Assembly (NCBI GenBank): GCA_035578175.1 | Contig: JAQMRL010000008.1 | Location: 95,923,041-95,987,040 of the forward strand | Source of the DNA: Catonia carolina | Lineage: Eukaryota > Arthropoda > Insecta > Hemiptera > Achilidae | DNA length: 64,000 bases | Direction of reading: 5' to 3' | In this document: one piece after another, positions 57,414 to 64,000 of the stretch | How positions within the stretch are numbered: position 1 is the stretch's first letter | How the letters are laid out: each line of letters starts with the position of its first letter | Translations under genes and position numbers: made by a program | The notes under the pieces: model-generated | Seen by the model: only the letters and a program-made list of their open reading frames with translations | The model's database searches: none | Told to the model about the DNA's origin: nothing

Positions 57414-58229
57414 TTTCTACCTTCTTTGTATCTTACCTTTTTGGGTTGTACCGTGTAAAGGTTGTTCAGAACTTGATCGAGAGTAGAGCACGGGACTTAT
57501 CGTTTACTCTTGTTCTGTGTAAAATTGTAAAAAGTGCATAAAACTTTACCAGAAATATTTTCTCTAAAAGTTCACTCAGAACGTTTTGTCAATTATCAAA
57601 GTAAACCCAACTCCGTTTTTTTATATTCCCCGTATCAAGCCTGTTTCGTTAGGTAACTCCGTTTCTTATATTTGTTTTGACTGGGCATCATAGTTTTTGA
57701 ACTTGCTTCGAAGTTTTAACTTTATTTGTGAAAAGTGGTTCTAAATCTATATTTGGTTATTCAGTAATTTTAAAGTTTTAAAACTTTTAATGAAATATTC
57801 TGTAGTTGATCTGTGTATTTTTTATTTATTTTGTGCATGAAGCAGAAGAAGCTGACGATTTATAAAAGTTTTAATCAGCATTTTCAAAGTCTCATGAATA
57901 CTTATAACTCTATCTGAAATTATACAAACGCGGACCTACACTATTAATGAATTAATTTTATTTTTCGCTTTGTAATAAAGCTTTTTTACATATTTAATCC
58001 GTAGCGCCAAGACGACCTTTAAATTATAGCTTTATATGAATGGATCTCTGCAATGTAGCATCTTTTCAAAATATTTATGCATGGTCACATATCAAACATG
58101 GTATCATCTATATTTATTTCATATGAATAGTTTATTCAATTCTAAACCACCATTAAAACTTTAGAAAAATTATCTTCATTCGTTTATTCATCTTGTTGGT
58201 GGCAATTTTTAAAATTGTCAATAACTATT
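57414..58229. other. Unassigned intronic stretch
   Basis: No supported feature. Confidence 0.45.
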
Positions 58230-58520
58230 TTGTTTTGTCCATTAATTCAGATGTCAGAAATTACAAGAGAGAGCAACAAATGGTTTTCGGATTCGTAATC
58301 TACTCAAAAAGTTATTGGGATAAAATTTGGTTTGAAGTTCCTATTTTGACCGGAAGTGGTCCAAAACCGGAAATCAAGAAATCAGTATCAAAAACTACAA
58401 GAGATGGCAACGAACGGTTTCCGGATTCGTAATCTACACAAAAAATTAGTCGGCCTAGATTTGGTTTAAAATTTCGTTTTCGACCAGAAGTGGCTTAATA
58501 CCGAAAGTCAATAAATCAAA
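58230..58520. repeat. Imperfect tandem duplication, 134-bp period
   Basis: acaagagagagcaacaaatg at 58263 recurs as acaagagatggcaacgaacg at 58397, each followed by a ggattcgtaatctac block and then a ccggaagtgg or accagaagtgg block. About 80 percent alike by eye. Confidence 0.75.
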
Positions 58521-58667
58521 GTCTGAATTTGAAAACAATAATAATATCATTTAATGTCTCTTAAAGATTAGATACAAAAATCATTTATGGTTTTTGCCAC
58601 AAGTCAAAAGTAATCCTTTTAAAAAATTGCCGCTAGCCATGAAATGGGTTGTTTCATGAAAGGGATT

Positions 58668-59160
58668 TTTTATTATTTATTTATTTATTATTGCTAAAAA
58701 CAAATACAGTGAATCTTATCCTATCTTATTTCCTAATACCCGAATAGGTCTAGCCTGTGCGTGGGTATGAGTTGGTTTATTTTATTTATTCTATTATAAT
58801 AATAGCTTTTTATATCTACACTAAATTTACATAAAAGAAAAGAAATAAAAATTTACAAAAAAAACACATTCAACAAAATTTCCTAACGTAAATATACAAA
58901 AAAAAATAGTATAAAAAATAAATTAAAAAAATAAAATGTCATGTAATGGCAAAGGATGAAGCAGACTTTCGATGACAATGATAAACAATTTTTAGCTGAC
59001 ACAAGAGGAAGAGCAATTAGTTTGAATACATAGAACTAATTAAATCCTCAGACTGCCCTCTCCCTAAATTAATCAGCCAGTTGGTTACTTTTCTTTTGTA
59101 TATTTGAGGAGTTACATCAGTATTTCGGATAGCCTCTGGTAAAATTATTTCTGTTGATTA
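58668..59160 (-). pseudogene. LINE 3' end, CR1/Jockey-like
   Basis: Minus strand near 59150-59040 encodes EIILPEAIRNTD, then IYKRKVTNWLINLGRG, resembling the last coding block of the copy at 20880 (LPIEVKNSSN, then SRKVKDWLNDLG). A ~350-bp UTR follows, ending in an aataaataaataat tail at about 58670-58690. 5'-truncated. Confidence 0.6.
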
Positions 59161-59780
59161 ATAATTTTTTATATTATAACACTTCAGTTTTATTCGGGAT
59201 CTGGTTATAATTAATAATAAACAAACTTTCTTTAAACTTATAACAATTAGGCCTACTTATTCGCAATTAATTATTATTGCTTAAACTGTTCTCAAATTAC
59301 AATTAATTTATTTAAATTAAATTAATTACAACCCGTAAAGCGTAAGAAATTGCACATTTAATAATAGCTTCTTACCTTCACCCAATGACAATGTTAACGT
59401 ACAGTACGAAGATTTTTTCCTTTAAGTATTTGTTAAACTGATAAGCTATTATTTCATTCATAACCGTGCAATGACTTGAACTGAACTGAACTTGCCGATA
59501 AATGGACTAGCATCGTAAGCACATGTGGTAGTGGTTGTTTTCAGAAAGGCACATGTTTTTTACATAATAATACACTATAGATACCCTTCTATAACCTTCC
59601 ACGGCTGACAGAACAATTTGCCTCGAAGTACAAAGAATTAATAATAGACAAGACCTATCCACCTTACTTCCGAGAGTTCCCTTCAGAATATGTCATTCAT
59701 CGACAATCTATTACTCTTATTTAATACACTCCAAATCATACAATACACAATTTCTTTCTTTTTATAGCTGGATCTAATAC
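59161..59780. other. Unassigned intronic stretch
   Basis: No supported feature. Confidence 0.45.
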
Positions 59781-60062
59781 ATAATGAGGAAATTAGATCC
59801 GAGTTGGGTGTATTTAGCTTGGAATGAAAAAGTGGAGGAGTACCGGAATAATGGAGGCAACATTTGGAACGGATGCCAGAGGAGTTCTAAAAGTGACGGA
59901 ATATGTTCCAGTTGGAAGAAGGGAGGTGGGAAGACCTCGAAGAAGATGGCAGAAGTTGAGATGTATGGGCTGGAGTGTCTCGTGTTTATGTAGACGTACA
60001 GGATGGTTTGTGAGTTCGGAACAGGCTTATGCCTAATCCTTGATAGTTAGAAGAAGAAGAAG
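59781..60062 (+). pseudogene. LINE 3' end with GAA tail, next to an exon
   Basis: Across two frames: RKLDPSWV, then TFGTDARGVLKVTEYVPVGR followed by REVGRPRRRWQKL, and a late FVSSEQAYA before the stop. The GRPRxRW block and EQAYA-stop ending match other LINE ends here. The tail is gaagaagaagaag ending about 60062, only 40 bp before the splice acceptor of the exon at 60103. Confidence 0.75.
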
Positions 60063-60102
60063 ATTATTTATAGTCTAATGTTGCATTGTATTCTTGTTTC
60101 AG

Positions 60103-60160
60103 ACCGATGAAACGGGGTGAAATTGGGTGCTTTTTGAGTCATTATAACGTATGGAAAGAG
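60103..60160 (+). CDS. COLGALT: Internal exon of a GT25 collagen galactosyltransferase
   Basis: The exon follows ttcttgtttcag and ends at gaaagag|gtaagg. Its first base completes the arginine codon begun by the exon at 50241; it then reads [19 protein letters not shown] and ends in phase 0. The [15 protein letters not shown] block is diagnostic of glycosyltransferase family 25 (collagen beta-galactosyltransferases; also the related domain of lysyl hydroxylases). It lies about 15-20 residues before the catalytic-type EDD motif of the family, which would be in the next exon, not found before 64000. The alternative, a bacterial-type LPS family 25 protein, is excluded by splicing. The pair of exons with matched phases makes this the best supported gene of the window. 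Confidence 0.88.
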
Positions 60161-60177
60161 GTAAGGTTTTACAATTT

Positions 60178-60564
60178 TGTTTTAGGTCATCAGCCGAAAG
60201 GCTGGTCTGAACATCTAGAGGTTTTATTAAGTAAAACGAGAAGTGAGGTTGTTTACAATTCCATTCCTCACCGAGTGGAAAAGTATGCTTATTAGCCTGC
60301 CAGGCCCTTCTAAAACGCATCTACTTTCCACTCTGCAAATGATAACTTCACGTCATTCACAAAGTCTGCCTGTATAATGAAATTAATTATTCTGAGAGAA
60401 GGTAACCCTGACTAGTGTCTTTTACACCTCTACCACTTCTGTTCGTAATGCTTCCGCCATATACTTGGCTGACGATGTATTAAGAAACAGAACTATCTTT
60501 TGTAGCCATGGAACTAGCAGATAGAGTGTAAATAATTTAACACTCAACCTGTCTATTATAGGCA
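60178..60564 (-). mobile_element. B family repeat, just after an exon
   Basis: Starts ttttaggtcatcagccgaaa 17 bp after the end of the exon at 60160 and runs to caacctgtctattataggc. A short plus-strand piece of the same family end (ctttcggttgatgatctaaa) lies separately at about 60699-60722. Confidence 0.85.
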
Positions 60565-61938
60565 ATGTTCAGCATAAACAACTTAATTTTTTTAAACATA
60601 ATTCCTTATATAAGGCCAATAATTATATTTCCCTGGAAAGGAAAGACAACCTTTATAGCGAATCCCAGTGCTATAAATCAACGGGATATCATACTACCCT
60701 TTCGGTTGATGATCTAAACAACATGCTGAAAATAAGTAATTATGTACTGTAGAAATAAATAAATAATAAAATAAAAAATAAACACCAAACACGTGCTTGC
60801 GCGCCCGTACACAGAACTGATGTGGTTGGATGGGCAAGGCAGGAAACTGGTACGATAAGTAATGTAAAAATCTTTATTGAGTTGGTTTTTACTATAATAA
60901 TTTATAGATCTATTAGAAAACAATTCGTTATCAGTATCTACAAATGTTACATTGCGTGTACGTGACTTATACTGTCTGTCAGTTTTTTTAATGTGTTGTA
61001 ATTTTGTAAGGTTTATCGGAAATGGAAATTGTTGTTAACCCCACACGTTTCATTTGTATCTCTTTTGTCTAACTTCTGTTCCGATAAAATTTAGTGGCTT
61101 GTATTCGAATTTTCTTCTTACTTTAAAATTACCATACATGTAGGCCTTAATTGATATTAAAACTTTACTAAGTTTTAAGTTTTATTAAAACTTTTTCACA
61201 GGTGTATTTTGTGTCGTTTTTTTCTTGCTAATATATTATACGCTGTTATTTTCTTCCTGGGACTTTTACTTTACATTTCGGATTTTAAGATCAGCGTTTT
61301 TGGTAGATAAGAAAAGTTAAAATGATTTGTTGTTTGGTTTACAAATAGATTACCTATCTGATAACTGAAAAGAAAGGGGTTATTGAAATTAACAGAAAGT
61401 TTGACTAGTTATTTTAAGTAGGCGAATAAATACTCTATCTATTAAAATCTTCTCTTTAAAGTGTCCTTTTAAATGGCCTTTGACCACCGATTGTAAAACA
61501 CAAACGGTAAAAATTAAAAATTTAGTAGGCGTACATCAATCTTAAATCATCATGTCTTTAAAGAAATTAGAGATATATCGATACTTTCTTTAACCGATCT
61601 GGACATAGGGTTCCCAAAACCCAAATCTATGGTCCCGTTAAACCGAGTAATATACTCATAGCTCGATTACAGTCCTATCAATCCAGAGTATTTCGAGTTA
61701 TTACGAACTCCACTTGGTATGTATGAAACGAGACTATTCACAATTACCTGAACGTTCCTTACGTGTTCGGCACAATAAAAAAATACTATCAACGTTTTTA
61801 CAAAAAACTAGCTAGAAATAAAAACGAACTTCATTAATACGATTAGCCCAATTACTTTGTCGTACAACTCTCCCAGAAGGCTAAAGTGAACTTGAAACAG
61901 AGATTTGTTGTTACCCTAATAAAAATAAGAATAAAAAA
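60565..61938. other. Unassigned stretch, probably intron
   Basis: No EDD-containing exon of the expected gene was seen. A small B fragment at 60699-60722 is mentioned with the preceding entry. Confidence 0.45.
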
Positions 61939-62819
61939 TGTGCTGTGAAGCACTCAAACGACTTTATCTTACCAATGTAAATAACGAACAATGTTACCTA
62001 ACATTAGTAATAAAACATTAGAAATAAACGAAAAAACTAACCTTAAAAAACATAACCTTATTTTAATCATGAATGAAAGACACAAAATGAAAATCAACGT
62101 TTAGCTTAAAAATACGGAAAATCACTCTTTCACGCTAAACTAGGCTCTGTAAATAAAAATTCTTAAAATAAAAGTTGTAGATCTTTTAAAGGCCGAAATC
62201 TTTAAAAAAAATCGATTTTTCACACGTTTTCGTGAAAAAAAACAAAATCGCTAATTACCGCTCAACTAAGCGTTATACAAAAAACTGTTTGAAATAAAAG
62301 TTAGAGGATTTAAAATTCTCTACAAGTTTTATTATATAAATTTTTGCGCTATAATGCATGCTGAAGCCGTAATCTTAAAAAAACAAATTTTTTTACGTGA
62401 AAGCAGCCTCACCAAGAATTTCAGCAAACATGGCGCCTACCCTATCTTATCTTGTAGAGCATAAAAAATTTAGCAAACCAGGCGATTTTAAAAATCGTGG
62501 AACCAGTTTTTGACAAAATCGCAAAAAAGTGAAAAATTACGCGAATAAACTACTACTTCTGGTTGACCGATTTTGATGAAAATGTTCGTGTCGGATCTGG
62601 CAATGGTATGTAACTTAAGTTTCAAGTTTCAAGTTCGTACGATGTTCCGTTCTTGAGATATTCTGTATGCACACAAACACACACAGACCAATCTCTAAAA
62701 ACAAGTTTTTTGGGTTCAGGAGGTCTGAAAACTTGTAGATCCGGTGAAAACTCGATTTCGAAAAACCAACATGAAAAGAATACTTTACTTCCTATATAGT
62801 CATACAGGCAAGAGAAAGT
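61939..62819 (+). mobile_element. F1 repeat, full length
   Basis: Left end gtgctgtgaagcactcaaac (with compensating changes in the hairpin stem compared with gtgtgaaacactcac), right end ggcaagagaaagt at 62819. A short deletion removes part of the first internal block near 62185. Confidence 0.9.
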
Positions 62820-62978
62820 AAAAACGTCAGATGACTGTAATATAACTAATATAAACTGGTTCAGAATTCCATTAGTAAAATAAAAACAAGAAGCCCCATC
62901 AATGGGTGTTCTGCTTTCTCATGTCGTTCATGTTATCATTTGTATCATTGTACATTTGTCACTGTAATTCATTGTTTT

Positions 62979-63361
62979 GTTGTTTAGGTAATCAGCCGAA
63001 AGGCTGGTTTGAACCTCTAGAGGTTTTACTAAGTAAAACGAGGAGTGATGTGGTTTACCATTGCCTTTCTCACTGAGTGAAAAGGTATGCTTATTAGTAT
63101 GCCAGGCCCTCTGAATAATTCGTATTTTCCACCCTGCAAATGACACCTTCACTTCATTCCCTATAGGGTTTGGCTGTGTAATGAAATAATTATTTTTAGA
63201 AAAGATAACTCTGATTAGTGTCTTTTACACCTATACCTCTTCTTTTCTTAATTGCTTAAGTCATTAAATTAGCTGACCATGTGATAAGAAACAGAACTAT
63301 TTTTGTAACTAAAAAATCAAACAGTGCAAATAATTTAACACTCCACCTGTTTGTTAAGTGG
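62979..63361 (-). mobile_element. B family repeat
   Basis: From ttgttgtttaggtaatcagc to cactccacctgtttgttaag. It keeps both palindromes (cctctagagg, ttttactaagtaaaa). A 74-residue open frame inside is not conserved in other copies. Confidence 0.85.
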
Positions 63362-64000
63362 AAATTTCTCAATATTATTTAAATGTAGTTTTATAAAATT
63401 AATAAGAAAAATTATATGAAAATTTTAGTCGATATTAAAAAACGTTAACAACTACTTTGCCCGTACGCTCTTGAAATTGAGTTACCTATTTAATTAAAAT
63501 TAAAATTAAACTGATGTGTTAGTACACAAATTATTGAAAAAATACAAATTTATCTTATGCTACTGATGATAATAGTAATAATGAAGAAAACTTAGGATTT
63601 TCGAAGCAATCAGATTTCTTTTCAGCGGTTTTAAAGTTTCTGATTGTAACTGTCTCGAAAGATTTAAGACTTCAATTGATTAAAATTCGTTCTCGATTCT
63701 TTCTTTACATTCACCTTGATTCTGTATTGCGAATTTATTTCTGATAAAAAAGATTATAAATAACGACTCATTGTATTGGAACGTTTTCGTAAATATAACG
63801 TAATATTATAGAAAAATTTTGTTCCAAGTACCAAATAATTTTATTTTAAAAAAAAAGTGAATTGAATTGTACCGTAGTATTTTTATTTGTTGTAGAACTC
63901 TAAAATCTACTAAAGCTTTTCAATGGCCTTAATATTTTTTATCAGAAACTTAAATTCTTTTCAGTATCTCGTAATAGAGTGAACAAATTTATATTCGTGA
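63362..64000. other. Unassigned AT-rich stretch
   Basis: No supported feature to the window end. Confidence 0.45.

Larger units (their letters stand above)
50242..60102 (+). other. ~9.9-kb intron of the COLGALT-like gene
   Basis: Bounded by gtacgt and a ttcttgtttcag acceptor. It contains at least five LINE remnants, a fold-back repeat, an old F1 fragment, a TTAA element, a SINE-A and a B repeat. No further exon was seen inside it; the two flanking exons join in phase without any extra exon. The first ~950 bp (50242-51194) hold nothing recognisable. Confidence 0.75.

Noticed and set aside
60565..64000. Next COLGALT exon with the EDD motif
   Set aside because: I looked for a splice-bordered segment encoding EDDVRFE-like sequence and saw none; it probably lies beyond the window.

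Overview
The window is non-coding-rich animal DNA, most likely from an insect. It is AT-rich and has no operons or ribosome sites. Spliced exons with GT-AG borders lie in a sea of transposable elements: tRNA-derived SINEs, non-LTR retrotransposon 3' ends, Tc1/mariner and pogo relatives, TTAA-target elements and TIR-bearing short elements. The element set suits an insect genome, but the species cannot be named from this alone.

Only one host gene could be supported. Two short plus-strand exons, 50167-50241 and 60103-60160, together encode a segment of a glycosyltransferase family 25 collagen galactosyltransferase (COLGALT type). Their splice phases match. The intron between them is about 9.9 kb and is packed with mobile elements. 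Exons before and after these two were not found, so positions 1-50166 are either upstream intron or intergenic DNA.

Layout. 1-10 kb: a copy of an abundant ~0.9 kb repeat (called F1 here), SINEs, a decayed pogo/Tigger element, a 733-bp TIR element with an 8-bp target duplication, another F1 copy, scrambled mariner remnants and a TTAA-flanked element. 10-23 kb: SINEs, Helitron-like repeats, tandem repeats of 213 and 195 bp, LINE 3' ends and a MADF-domain fragment. 23-35 kb: two near-identical Tc1/mariner copies (one with an internal deletion), a probable LTR with a primer-binding site, a LINE 3' end, three F1 copies and a TTAA element carrying a nested LINE with an 11-bp target duplication. 35-50 kb: SINEs, a fold-back element, an F1 copy that contains a ~315-bp palindrome, a pogo-like element, another F1 copy and a LINE remnant. 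50-60 kb: the COLGALT-like intron, holding LINE insertions, a fold-back repeat, a TTAA element and SINEs. 60-64 kb: one more F1 copy and two copies of a SINE-like family (called B).

Repeat family names used below: F1 (~0.9 kb, sub-terminal inverted ends, internal CA run); SINE-A (324 bp, tRNA-like head with a palindrome inside it); B (~400 bp, function unknown); SINE-C and SINE-D (tRNA-like heads). No family could be checked against a repeat library here.
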